Origin: CAVSRC01 sp963762605
Lineage (GTDB): Bacteria; Pseudomonadota; Alphaproteobacteria; Rhizobiales; Kaistiaceae
Reading direction: 5' to 3'
NCBI GenBank assembly: GCA_963762605.1
Contig: CAVXLJ010000019.1
Span: 124,001 to 188,000, forward strand
DNA length: 64,000 nucleotides
Part shown: positions 36,319 to 44,536 of the stretch, piece by piece
How positions within the stretch are numbered: the stretch's first letter is position 1
Layout: every line of letters begins with the position of its first letter
Program-made: the position numbers and the translations under genes
Notes under the pieces: generated by a model
The model's input: the letters and a program-made list of their open reading frames with translations, nothing else
Database searches by the model: none
Told to the model about the DNA's origin: nothing

Positions 36319-36903
36319 TTGGATCGGTCGCGCGATTCGCTAGATTGGGCGCGCATTCGCGCCGACCAGGCGGTCATGGCCGCCATTGCCGAGGGTGACG
36401 AGGCCGCCTTCTCCAGGCTGGTGCGCGAACTCACGCCGGCGCTGCTTCGCTTTGCCCGCGCCGCGCTCGCCGTCAGCCCGGCGGAAGCGGAGGAGGTCGT
36501 GCAGGAGGTGCTGATCCGCCTCTGGCGGCAGGCTGCGACCTGGCAACCCGATGGCCGCATTTCGACCTGGGCGCACCGCGTCACCTCTCGCCTGTGCATC
36601 GACCGCCTGCGCCGCCAGCGTCCGTCCGTCACCATCGACGCCCTCGAAGACGATCTTGCCGATCCGGCGCCGCTGCCCGGTGCGCGGCTGTCGCACCTTG
36701 AGGATATTCGTGCGGTGCAGGCGGCCGTTGCGGCGCTGCCCGAGCGCCAGCGCACCGCGATTGTGCTCTGCCACTACCAGGGCCTCAGCCAGGCCGAAGC
36801 CGCCGCAGTCATGGGGCTTGGCGAAGAGGCTTACGAATCCTTGTTGGCGCGCGGACGCCGGCGTCTGCGCGCCCGTTTCGCAGACGGAGGTGATAAGCCA
36901 TGA
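36319..36903 (+). CDS. ECF-type RNA polymerase sigma factor
   Basis: From TTG 36319 (GGGAG 6 nt upstream) the protein is 194 residues; ATG 36376 and GTG 36175 are alternatives. Region 2 is clear (AIAEGDEAAFSRLVRELTP, AEEVVQEVLIRLWRQ), as is region 4 (LPERQRTAIVLCHYQGLSQAEAAAVMGL). It is followed, by ATGA overlaps, by a small membrane protein and a periplasmic metal-sensor-like protein. This mirrors the CnrH/CnrY/CnrX set, in which metal binding outside releases the sigma factor. It presumably directs its own operon and perhaps one or both neighbouring efflux pairs. Confidence 0.87.
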   Translation: MDRSRDSLDWARIRADQAVMAAIAEGDEAAFSRLVRELTPALLRFARAALAVSPAEAEEVVQEVLIRLWRQAATWQPDGRISTWAHRVTSRLCIDRLRRQRPSVTIDALEDDLADPAPLPGARLSHLEDIRAVQAAVAALPERQRTAIVLCHYQGLSQAEAAAVMGLGEEAYESLLARGRRRLRARFADGGDKP

Positions 36904-37217
36904 CCGGTGACACCCCGATCATCCCCGACGAAGTTCGTGCACTCGACGCCGGGCTGGCCCGCGCGGCGGTGGCGCTCGACCGCGAGATCGCGGCCTCCGG
37001 CGCCGTCGAGCGCATCGCTGACCGCGTCATGAGGCGCGTCGCGCGGCGCCCGGCGCGCCGCGCCGTCTGGTTTGCCATTGCTGCGGCCCTGATCGTTGCC
37101 GCCGGGCTCGGCAGCCTCGCCGACCTCGCCTTTGTCGGCGACCGCACCGGTCCCGGCCAGGAGGTCGTCGTGATGGATCCGCTGGTCTTCGGGCCGGCGG
37201 TGGCCGAACCGCGATGA
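36900..37217 (+). CDS. small single-pass membrane protein, probable anti-sigma factor
   Basis: The 105-residue protein has a cytoplasmic N-terminus of about 54 residues with amphipathic helices, one membrane helix (about 55-76) and a short outer tail. It lacks the zinc-binding HxxxCxxC motif of many anti-sigma factors, like CnrY, which is also small and single-pass. It overlaps the ECF gene and the sensor gene by 4 nt each (ATGA), a pattern typical of co-produced sigma/anti-sigma partners. The assignment rests on position and topology, not on sequence match. Confidence 0.7.
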   Translation: MTGDTPIIPDEVRALDAGLARAAVALDREIAASGAVERIADRVMRRVARRPARRAVWFAIAAALIVAAGLGSLADLAFVGDRTGPGQEVVVMDPLVFGPAVAEPR

Positions 37218-37654
37218 TCCCACGCGGCAACCGACGACGGTGGCTCGGCATCGGCCTCGTCCTGTCGCTGGCCTTGAATGCCTTCTTCATCGGTGCGGCG
37301 GCCACCGACATGATTCGCTTCGACAAGGACAAGGAGGGCCACAGAAGCGGCGTGCTGCGCTACGAGTTGCGCTGGCTTGCCGCGCGCCTGCCGCCCGACG
37401 CAATGGCCAAGGTCGAGGCGGCGGTCGCCGCCGAGCGGCCCGATGCGCGGCGTCATATCGCGCGCCTGCACACATTGCGTACCGAGCTCGGCACTCTGCT
37501 GGCCGCCGAGCCGCCGGATCGCGCTGCCATCGATGCCAAGCTTGCCGCGATCCGCTCCGAGCTGGACGCCATGCTGGGCAAGGCACAGGCGGCGACCATC
37601 GATTCGCTGCTGACGCTGCCGCCCGAGACGCGCAAGAAGCTTGCCGGCGGTTGA
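37214..37654 (+). CDS. periplasmic metal-sensor-like protein (CnrX/Metal_resist type)
   Basis: The 146-residue protein has one N-terminal membrane helix (11-30) and a helical periplasmic domain of the heavy-metal resistance/CnrX kind, with paired helices and His43, His81 and His86 as possible ligands. In CnrX, metal binding to this domain relaxes its hold on the anti-sigma factor. It ends 18 nt before the end of the convergent RND pump gene. The metal cannot be read from sequence; CnrX binds nickel and cobalt, while related ZraP/CpxP folds bind zinc or sense misfolding. Confidence 0.78.
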   Translation: MIPRGNRRRWLGIGLVLSLALNAFFIGAAATDMIRFDKDKEGHRSGVLRYELRWLAARLPPDAMAKVEAAVAAERPDARRHIARLHTLRTELGTLLAAEPPDRAAIDAKLAAIRSELDAMLGKAQAATIDSLLTLPPETRKKLAGG

Positions 37655-37672
37655 CGCGGCGGATTGGCCGCG

Positions 37673-40600
37673 TCAGCCCTGCTTGCCGTTGCTGTTTCCG
37701 TTGCCGTTGCCGGTACGGCGCGCGAACGCCAGGAAGCTGCCGCCGCCGCTTGCCGCCTTGCGGGCGCGGGCGCGCCACCGCCAGACAAGGTGCTGGCGCC
37801 ACGTCGCCATCTTGGCGACGAAGGCAAGCTGTGCCGGCGTCACCACCAGCGTCAGAATGGTCGCGAAGCTGAGGCCGAAGACGATCGCGGTGGAAAGCTG
37901 CAGCCACCACTGTGTCGACGGCGCTCCGATCGTGATCGCACGGTGCACGAAGTTGACGTTGATGCCGAATGCGATCGGCAGCACGCCGAGCACCGCCGCG
38001 CCCGCCGTCAGCAGCACCGGGCGGGCGCGCTCGCGGCAGGTCCTCAGGATCGCCTCCTCGACCGGCACGCCTTCATGTCGCAATCGGTCATAGGTGTCGA
38101 TCAGCACGATATTGTTGTTGGTGACGATGCCGGCGAGCGCAATGATGCCGACGCCGGACATCACCACGCCGAAGGCCTGGCCCATCACCATCACGCCGAT
38201 GAACACGCCGATGGTCGACAGGATGACGGAAAACAGCACCAGCGCGACGCTGGTCAGCTTGTTGAACTGGGCCAGCAGCACCGCGAAGATCAGGAAGATG
38301 GCCGCGCCGAAGGCTTTGGCGAGAAAGGCGCTGGCGTTCTGGCGTTCCTCGTCGGAGCCCTTCAGCTTCCACGTCACCAGGCCCTTGAAGTCGGCTGCGG
38401 CGAGCTCCTTCTTGACCGCCTCCTGCACGGCCGCGGTCTGCGTCTGGTCGGCGACGTTGGCGGTCACCGTGATGACGCGCTTGCCGTCGACGCGGTGAAT
38501 GATGCCGGTCGACAGCGCCGGCACGCGCTCAATGAAGTTGCCGATCGGCACCGCGCCCGCCGCCGTCTGCACGCGCAGCTCGTCGAGCTGGGTCAGCGTG
38601 CGGCGGTCCTCGGGCACGCGCAGGATGATGTCGACCGGCTTGTCGCTGGTCTGCGGCCGGTAGTCGGTGATCTTGAGGCCGTTGGTGACCAGCTGGACGA
38701 CCGCGCCGACCGAGCCAACTCCGATCCCGTATTTGGCAGCCTCCGGCTTGTTGATTTCGAGCCGCCAGTCGATCCCCGGGATCGGCAGCCCGTTGTCGAG
38801 GTCGCGGATCTCGGGGCTCTTGGCAAGCTCGCCGGAGACCTGAAGCGCCGCCGCGCGCAGCGCGTCCGGGTGGTCGCTGGATAGCTGCACCTGGATCGCC
38901 TTGCCGGTCGGTGGGCCCTCTTCGGGCGCCCGCACCTCGACCTTGATGCCGGGGATGTCGGCCGTGCGGTCACGGATGTCGTTCATGATGACCGAGCCCG
39001 GTCGGCGGTCCTGCCAGTCGACGAACTCGAAGCGGATCTGGCCGATGACATCCTCGGTGATGTCCTGCGAGCCCTGGCCCACCGCGCCGGAACGCGCATA
39101 GACGCTCTTCAGTTCGCGCATCGGCAGGATGCGTGCTTCAACCGCGCGCACCAGCCGGTCCTTTTCGGCCAGCGACAGGTTGCCGCGCGCATGAACGAGC
39201 ACGACGCCCTGGTCGGGCTCGACACTGGGAAAGAATTCGACGCCCTTGCCGACCTGGCCGTAGAGGACCGGCACGCCGATCAGCATGGCGAAGGCAAGCA
39301 GCAGCGTGATGCCCGGATGACGCACCGCCAGGCGCACGGTCTTGATGTATGGGCCTTCGCGCGGCGCCACGTCGTGATGCACGATGCTGCGCCTGCCGAT
39401 CAGCGCGCCGAGTGTTGGCGTGAAGATCAGCGCCGCCACCAGAGAGCACGACAGCGTCGCGATCAGGGTCATCGGCAGGTAGCCCATGAATTCGCCGACG
39501 ATGCCCGGCCAGAAGAGCAGCGGAGAGAACGCCGCGATGCGCGTCAGCGTTGCCGCGATCACCGGGCCGGACATGCGGTGGGCCGCGAAGGCATAGGCCT
39601 CGCGCGGGTGCATGCCCTCGCTCATGCGTCGCTCGGCGAACTCCGACACGATGATGGCGTCGTCGACCAGCATGCCGACGGCAAGGATCAGGCTGAACAG
39701 AACGACGATATTCACCGTCAGCCCGGCGAGGCTGAGGCCGAGAATGCCGACCAGGAAGGAGAACGGAATGGCAATGCCGATGAAGAACGAGGCGCGCCCG
39801 CCAAGGAAGAACAGGATGATGACCGCGACCAGGAAAACGGCGGTGATGACGCTGTTCTGCAGCTCGTCGAGCATGTCCTTGATGAATGTCGACTGGTCCT
39901 GCAGGAACTCGACCTTGAGCGTGTCCGGCCATTGCTTCTGTGCGGCGGCGACTGCCTTCTTCACGCCGGCGACGGTGTCGATGAGATTGGCGCCGGCGCG
40001 CTTGGCCACCTCGATGGCGATCGCCGGGTGACCGTTGACGCGGGTCACCGACGTGGCGTCGCGGAAGGTCGGCTTGATCGTGGCGACGTCGCCGAGCGTC
40101 ACCGAAGCGGCGTTGGAGGCGACGACCGGGATGTTGAGCACGTCCTCCGGCGTCTCGATCAGGGCCGGCACCTTGACTGCGAAGCGGCCCTGCGGCCCCT
40201 CCAGCGCGCCGGCCGCCACCAGGCTGTTGCCGGCGGCAGCGGCGCCGACGAACTGGTCGAGCGACACGCCGTAGCTCTTCAGCAGCATCGGCTCGGCAAT
40301 GATCTCGACGACCTCGTCGCGCGTGCCTTGCAGCGTGGCGGAGAGCACGCCGGGAACCTGTTCAATGGCGTCCTGCGCCTGCTGGGCGATGCTCGTCAGC
40401 GTGCGTTCGGAAAGATCGCCCGAAAGGGTGACGATAACCACCGGGAACAGACTGATATCGACTTCATGCACACTCGGTTCGTCGGCGTCGGAAGGCAGAT
40501 TGCCCTTGGCGCCGTCAACCTTGGCGCGCACGTCCTGCAGCGCCGTGTCCTGATTGAAGCCCGCCTCGAATTCGAGCAGCACATAGCCGCCGCCCTCGAA

Positions 40601-40855
40601 GGCTGCCGCGCGCATCTGCTTGACGTTGCCGACCGCCTTGAGCGCGGTCTCGATCGGCTTGACCAGCAGGCGCTCGGAATCTTCCGGCGAGATGCCGCGC
40701 TGCGACAGCTGGACGTAGATGTAGGGGATAGTGATGTCCGGATTCGATTCCTTGGGAATCGACTGGTAGGCGAGCGCCCCGGCAATGAGCAGGAAGGCAA
40801 GGACCGCCAGCGTCAGCCGCCAGCGTGTGATGGCGATCTCGACGATGCGCCTCAT
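37673..40855 (-). CDS. RND efflux pump, inner-membrane transporter (second system)
   Basis: The 1060-residue RND pump has twelve predicted membrane helices and the relay motif GMLVDDAIIVSEFAERR in helix 4. The start MRRIVEIAITRWRLTLAV and IPKESNPDITIPYIYVQLSQ resemble the group of RND pumps that export hydrophobic compounds or lipids. It is translationally coupled to its adaptor (4-nt ATGA overlap) and ends 18 nt from the convergent metal-sensor gene. It shares only family-level similarity with the other RND pump, so this is not a local duplication. Confidence 0.92.
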   Translation of the reverse strand: MRRIVEIAITRWRLTLAVLAFLLIAGALAYQSIPKESNPDITIPYIYVQLSQRGISPEDSERLLVKPIETALKAVGNVKQMRAAAFEGGGYVLLEFEAGFNQDTALQDVRAKVDGAKGNLPSDADEPSVHEVDISLFPVVIVTLSGDLSERTLTSIAQQAQDAIEQVPGVLSATLQGTRDEVVEIIAEPMLLKSYGVSLDQFVGAAAAGNSLVAAGALEGPQGRFAVKVPALIETPEDVLNIPVVASNAASVTLGDVATIKPTFRDATSVTRVNGHPAIAIEVAKRAGANLIDTVAGVKKAVAAAQKQWPDTLKVEFLQDQSTFIKDMLDELQNSVITAVFLVAVIILFFLGGRASFFIGIAIPFSFLVGILGLSLAGLTVNIVVLFSLILAVGMLVDDAIIVSEFAERRMSEGMHPREAYAFAAHRMSGPVIAATLTRIAAFSPLLFWPGIVGEFMGYLPMTLIATLSCSLVAALIFTPTLGALIGRRSIVHHDVAPREGPYIKTVRLAVRHPGITLLLAFAMLIGVPVLYGQVGKGVEFFPSVEPDQGVVLVHARGNLSLAEKDRLVRAVEARILPMRELKSVYARSGAVGQGSQDITEDVIGQIRFEFVDWQDRRPGSVIMNDIRDRTADIPGIKVEVRAPEEGPPTGKAIQVQLSSDHPDALRAAALQVSGELAKSPEIRDLDNGLPIPGIDWRLEINKPEAAKYGIGVGSVGAVVQLVTNGLKITDYRPQTSDKPVDIILRVPEDRRTLTQLDELRVQTAAGAVPIGNFIERVPALSTGIIHRVDGKRVITVTANVADQTQTAAVQEAVKKELAAADFKGLVTWKLKGSDEERQNASAFLAKAFGAAIFLIFAVLLAQFNKLTSVALVLFSVILSTIGVFIGVMVMGQAFGVVMSGVGIIALAGIVTNNNIVLIDTYDRLRHEGVPVEEAILRTCRERARPVLLTAGAAVLGVLPIAFGINVNFVHRAITIGAPSTQWWLQLSTAIVFGLSFATILTLVVTPAQLAFVAKMATWRQHLVWRWRARARKAASGGGSFLAFARRTGNGNGNSNGKQG

Positions 40856-41955
40856 GCGGGCGGTTCCGCCTTGACGTCGGCCTCCGCCGCCGAAACCGCC
40901 TCGACCAAATCGCCGTCCTTGACGAAATCCTGGCCGATGACGATCACCCGCGATGCCTTGTCGATGCCGGTCAGCCAGATGACGTCGGTGGCGTCGTCGA
41001 CGACCTCGACGGGGACGAACTGCGCGCGGCTGCTGCTGTCGGCAATGCGCACCCCGAGCCGCCCGTCGTCGGAGAAGACGATCGCCGAGCGCGGCACGGC
41101 GACCGCGTTGACCGCGCCGAGGTTGACCACCATTTCGCAGGTGACGCCGTCGGCGATGGCGGCGTCGGCGTTATTCATGCGCGTCTCGACGCGATAGGTC
41201 CGGGTCGCGGCATCGGCGCTGAGGCTGACGAAGGTGACCTTGCCGGTGACCTTGGAGTTGTCGATGAAGCGCACGGTCGCGTCCTGACCGGCCTTCACAC
41301 TCGCCCGCCGCGCTTCGCTGACCGCGCCCACCGCGAGCATCGGGTCGGGATCAACGATTTCGGCGATCTCGGTGCCAATCTGTACGGACTGGCCGACCTG
41401 CACCGGCACGCGGTCAACCTTGCCGTCGATCGGAGCGCGGACGGCGACCCTGTCGGCCTCGGCCTGAGCCGCGGCCAGCGCCGCCTTGGCTGCCGCGACC
41501 GATGCGTCCAGTGCCGCCAGATTGTTGCGCGGCTGGTCGCCCTGGTCGATGAGCCGCTTGTTGGCGTTGTATTCGGCTATGCGCTGGTCGAGCAGCGCCT
41601 GCGCCTGATCGACCGCCGCCTGACGGCCCTCGTCTGAGATACGGGCGATGATGGTGCCGGCCTTGACGACGTCGCCGCGGTTGACCGCAAGGCCGAGCAG
41701 CACACCGGCGCCGCGCGCCACGGCGCTTGCCTTGTGATCGGCCAGAGTCACGCAGGACAGCGTGACGTAGCGCCTGTGGAGTTCTGGCGTGGCCGGCTCG
41801 ACGCCCACCTTCTGCACGGGAACGGTCGGCGGTTGTTTGCCGCCTTCGACAGCGTGGGAGTTACCGGTGAAAACGCCCGAACCGATCCACAGGGCGGCCA
41901 CGATGACGACACCGGCCGCAACAATGCGGCTCGGCTTGAGCAGTCCAGAGGCCAT
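40852..41955 (-). CDS. RND efflux periplasmic adaptor (second system)
   Basis: From ATG 41955 the protein is 367 residues with an N-terminal membrane anchor (about 8-24), lipoyl half-motifs (ARGAGVLLGLAVNRGDVVKAG, VRAPIDGKVDRVPVQVGQ) around a helical hairpin rich in Ala/Gln, and a C-terminal barrel. It is the first gene of the two-gene operon. The frame continues upstream to 42030 from TTG codons, but that part lacks a signal anchor. Two TATATC-type palindromes lie about 150-200 nt upstream and may be regulator sites. Confidence 0.9.
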   Translation of the reverse strand: MASGLLKPSRIVAAGVVIVAALWIGSGVFTGNSHAVEGGKQPPTVPVQKVGVEPATPELHRRYVTLSCVTLADHKASAVARGAGVLLGLAVNRGDVVKAGTIIARISDEGRQAAVDQAQALLDQRIAEYNANKRLIDQGDQPRNNLAALDASVAAAKAALAAAQAEADRVAVRAPIDGKVDRVPVQVGQSVQIGTEIAEIVDPDPMLAVGAVSEARRASVKAGQDATVRFIDNSKVTGKVTFVSLSADAATRTYRVETRMNNADAAIADGVTCEMVVNLGAVNAVAVPRSAIVFSDDGRLGVRIADSSSRAQFVPVEVVDDATDVIWLTGIDKASRVIVIGQDFVKDGDLVEAVSAAEADVKAEPPA

Positions 41956-42105
41956 CAGCGTCACCCATCCAACGCCAGAGGAAAAGCTCTCCGCCGCCGC
42001 ATCGCGGCAGCGGCGAAACCCATACAACAATGCGCAAGTCGATTGTAAGAGGGGCGCCGGAGCGGCCCAGAGACCTGATGACAGTGCATGCCGGGCCTCC
42101 TCCCA

Positions 42106-42121
42106 TATATCGTGCGATATA
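42106..42121. promoter_or_regulatory. palindrome TATATCG-TG-CGATATA, possible repressor site
   Basis: A perfect 16-bp interrupted palindrome with 7-bp arms. Its TATATCG/CGATATA form resembles sites used by PadR-like and related winged-helix repressors. No such regulator is encoded nearby. It is about 150 nt upstream of the adaptor start. Confidence 0.45.
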
Positions 42122-42146
42122 GGTAGACACGCCCCCAGGTAGTGTC

Positions 42147-42158
42147 AAGATATATCTT
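42147..42158. promoter_or_regulatory. perfect palindrome AAGATATATCTT, possible second operator
   Basis: A 12-bp gap-free palindrome, 25 nt beyond the first one and sharing the core TATATC. The pair is spaced 39 nt centre to centre. The surrounding AT-rich stretch could hold the promoter. Confidence 0.4.
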
Positions 42159-42390
42159 ACGAACTATCTTCGTCGCCTGGAGCGGCAGCCCACGCTCGCC
42201 GCACCCCATGACGGCAAACGTCTTCGTGGCCGGCACACACCTTTGCAAGACCATTGTGGCCCCGTCATGTGACACGAAGACGGACGCGTCCAGCAACCGT
42301 CACGGAGGGCGGCGCGCAAAACCACAGTCGCGCGACGGCGTCTGGCGAGTCGGCCTATTCAGGCAATTCCGCGTGTCGATGCTGCGTGCC

Positions 42391-42486
42391 CTAGTGAGCC
42401 TGGCGTTCGCCCCAGGCGAGCATCACAGCGAAGACGACAAATACGATAACGATCCCCGAAACGACGATGGCGACATCGGCTGGCAT
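42391..42486 (-). CDS. 31-residue single-pass membrane microprotein under an FNR-type box
   Basis: This short gene is easy to miss. The ATG at 42486 has an excellent ribosome site, GGGAGGGAG, ending 6 nt upstream. The 31-residue product starts MPADVAIVVSGIVIV and ends LAWGERQAH: a short negative N-terminus, one long hydrophobic helix (about residues 5-24) and a polar tail. A perfect FNR box is centred 66 nt upstream of the ATG, which fits an activator site with a leader of about 25 nt. By size and control it resembles small accessory subunits of low-oxygen oxidases (such as CydX or CcoQ/CcoM types), but no oxidase is adjacent, so the role is unknown. Confidence 0.72.
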   Translation of the reverse strand: MPADVAIVVSGIVIVFVVFAVMLAWGERQAH

Positions 42487-42545
42487 GGCCGGCTCCCTCC
42501 CTGGTTGAAGCGCCGGCATCACTGCCAAAGAATCTCGCGGCGGTC

Positions 42546-42559
42546 TTGATGCAGATCAA
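42546..42559. promoter_or_regulatory. perfect FNR/FixK/Anr box TTGATGCAGATCAA
   Basis: It matches TTGAT-N4-ATCAA at every fixed position. It lies between the leftward microprotein (start 42486) and the rightward aminotransferase (start 42650). The spacing suits activation of the microprotein; effects on the aminotransferase are possible but geometry favours the former. Confidence 0.75.
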
Positions 42560-42649
42560 GAGAATTGCCTTTTTGGTCAAGAAATGGTCGTGCTTCCATC
42601 GTGCGCGCAAGGGCTCTACCGTCCGTCGGCCCCGCCGGGAGAAACACCC

Positions 42650-43825
42650 GTGAAATCCACCAATCCGGTCTATACCGGCCTGCCCATGACCATCTTCGAG
42701 GTCATGTCGCGCCTCGCTATCGATGCGGACGCCATCAATCTTGGCCAGGGATTCCCGGACGTCGACGGCCCCGCCGACGTCAAGCTGGTTGCCGCGCAAG
42801 AGCTTGTCTCGGGCCTCAACCAGTATCCGCCGATGATGGGCGTCGCTGACCTGCGCAAGGCCGTGGCGGACGCTAACCGGCGTTTCTACGGCCTCGATGT
42901 CGACTGGCAGAGCGAAGTGCTGGTCACCTCCGGCGCAACCGAAGCACTCTCCGACTGCATGGCCGGCCTGATCGTGCCCGGCGACGAGGTGGTGCTGATC
43001 GAGCCGCTCTACGATTGCTACCTGCCCCTGGTACGCCGCGCCGGCGGCATCCCGCGGCTGGTGCGCCTCACGCCACCCGACTGGACCCTCGACCGCGACG
43101 CTCTTGCCGCCGCTTTCGGTCCACGGACCAAGGCCATCCTCCTCAACAATCCGATGAACCCGGCCGCCAAGGTCTTCTCGCGCGAGGAGCTTTCCCTGAT
43201 CGCGGACCTCTGCATTGCCCATGATGCCGTCGCCATCTGCGACGAAGTTTATGAGCACATCCTCTTCGATCGCCGCCGGCACATCCCGCTGATGACGCTT
43301 CCCGGCATGCGCGAGCGCTCTGTGCGCATCGGCTCGGCCGGCAAGACCTTCTCGCTCACCGGCTGGAAGGTCGGCTATGTCACCGCGCCGCCGCACCTGC
43401 TCGAACCGATCACCAAGGCGCACCAGTTCACCACCTTCACCACGCCGCCGAACCTGCAGAAGGCGGTCGCCTTCGGGCTGGCCAAGGGCGACGACTACTA
43501 TGCGGGCCTGTCGGGCGAACTGGAGAAGAAGCGCGATCGCTTCGCCGCCGGCATCACCGCGCTCGGTTTCGGCGTTGTGCCCTGTGCCGGCACCTATTTC
43601 ATCACCACCGACGTCTCGCCGCTCCGGATCGGTGAGGATGACGCCGCGCTCTGCAAGCGCATGACGGTCGAGGCCGGTGTTGCCGCCGTGCCCCTTTCCG
43701 CCTTCTACGATGCCGAGGCCCCAAGCCACTTCGTCCGTTTCTGCTTTTCCAAGCGCGATGAAGTACTCGATGCGGCATTGGCGCGCCTTGCTGGCTGGCT
43801 CGGCGCGCGTAAAACCGGCGCATGA
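42650..43825 (+). CDS. PLP-dependent class I aminotransferase (methionine/kynurenine-aminotransferase-like)
   Basis: From GTG 42650, with GGGAG upstream, the protein is 391 residues. The fold-type I hallmarks are INLGQGFPD, LVTSGATEAL, LNNPMNPAAKVFS, CDEVYEHILFD and the PLP-binding Lys232 in SAGKTFSLTGWKVGY. The overall pattern matches the YbdL/kynurenine aminotransferase branch, which prefers methionine, glutamine or aromatic amino acids. The next gene overlaps its stop by 4 nt (ATGA). An upstream ATG-initiated frame from 42584 lacks a ribosome site. Confidence 0.88.
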   Translation: MKSTNPVYTGLPMTIFEVMSRLAIDADAINLGQGFPDVDGPADVKLVAAQELVSGLNQYPPMMGVADLRKAVADANRRFYGLDVDWQSEVLVTSGATEALSDCMAGLIVPGDEVVLIEPLYDCYLPLVRRAGGIPRLVRLTPPDWTLDRDALAAAFGPRTKAILLNNPMNPAAKVFSREELSLIADLCIAHDAVAICDEVYEHILFDRRRHIPLMTLPGMRERSVRIGSAGKTFSLTGWKVGYVTAPPHLLEPITKAHQFTTFTTPPNLQKAVAFGLAKGDDYYAGLSGELEKKRDRFAAGITALGFGVVPCAGTYFITTDVSPLRIGEDDAALCKRMTVEAGVAAVPLSAFYDAEAPSHFVRFCFSKRDEVLDAALARLAGWLGARKTGA

Positions 43826-44526
43826 ACGATCGACTGCCCGCCGAGCCCGCGCTCGGCGCGTTGAAATTCCTCAGGACGTTGGCAGGTTCCGCCATCTATC
43901 CCGCCATCGCCTTTCTCGGCGCCGGCCGTCTCGACTGGCCGCGCGGCTGGATCTACCTGGTGGTCTTCGTGGCAGTGGCGGCCGGCGGAACGGTGGTTGT
44001 CGACCGCGCCAATCCGGGCCTGCTGGCCGCGCGTTCACGGGGAATGCACAAGGAGACCAAGGGATTCGATAAGGTATTCTACGTCTTCTTCCTGCCGCTC
44101 ATGGTGATCTACCCGCTGCTCGCCGGCATGGATGCTGTGCGCTTCGCCTGGGCGCCGCTGCCGGCATGGACCGTGTCGCCGGGCGTGCTCCTGTTTCTTG
44201 CCGGCTCCGCCTTCACCACCTGGGCGCTGACCCTCAATCGCCATGCCGAGGGCACGGTGCGCATCCAGAGCGATCGCGGCCACACGGTCGTTACCGGCGG
44301 CCCCTACGCTTACGTCCGCCACCCGATCTATGTCGGCACGATTGTCGGCCTGCCGGCGGTGGTGCTGGTGCTGGGGTCCGCCTGGGCCCTGGTGCCGATG
44401 GCGCTGATCATCGTGCTGTTCGTCTGGCGCACCGCGATGGAGGACCGCGCCTTGCGGCAGGAGCTCCCCGGCTACGCCGATTACGCCGAAACGACGCGCT
44501 ACCGCCTGCTGCCCGGTGTCTGGTAG
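43822..44526 (+). CDS. isoprenylcysteine carboxyl methyltransferase-family membrane protein
   Basis: The 234-residue protein has about six membrane helices and the C-terminal ICMT/PEMT-type motif GPYAYVRHPIYVGTIVGLP followed by an acidic-rich terminal segment (MEDRALRQELPGYADYAE) that binds S-adenosylmethionine in related enzymes. Bacterial members methylate small lipids or unknown substrates; the exact target is not known. Its start overlaps the aminotransferase stop (ATGA) and the asparaginase gene follows after 10 nt, so three genes form one operon. Confidence 0.83.
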   Translation: MNDRLPAEPALGALKFLRTLAGSAIYPAIAFLGAGRLDWPRGWIYLVVFVAVAAGGTVVVDRANPGLLAARSRGMHKETKGFDKVFYVFFLPLMVIYPLLAGMDAVRFAWAPLPAWTVSPGVLLFLAGSAFTTWALTLNRHAEGTVRIQSDRGHTVVTGGPYAYVRHPIYVGTIVGLPAVVLVLGSAWALVPMALIIVLFVWRTAMEDRALRQELPGYADYAETTRYRLLPGVW

Positions 44527-44536
44527 AAGCCTGCCA

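Larger units (their letters stand above)
41956..42390. other. 435-nt upstream region of the second efflux operon
   Basis: No credible gene is visible. The middle part (42105-42175) is AT-rich against a GC-rich background and holds two palindromes described separately, likely the promoter and operators of the adaptor-pump operon. The remainder up to the microprotein stop at 42391 shows nothing recognisable. Confidence 0.45.

Noticed and set aside
39191..41197. 668-codon plus-strand frame opposite the second RND operon
   Set aside because: Antisense to two clearly conserved proteins, Asp/His/Arg-rich, no recognisable fold.
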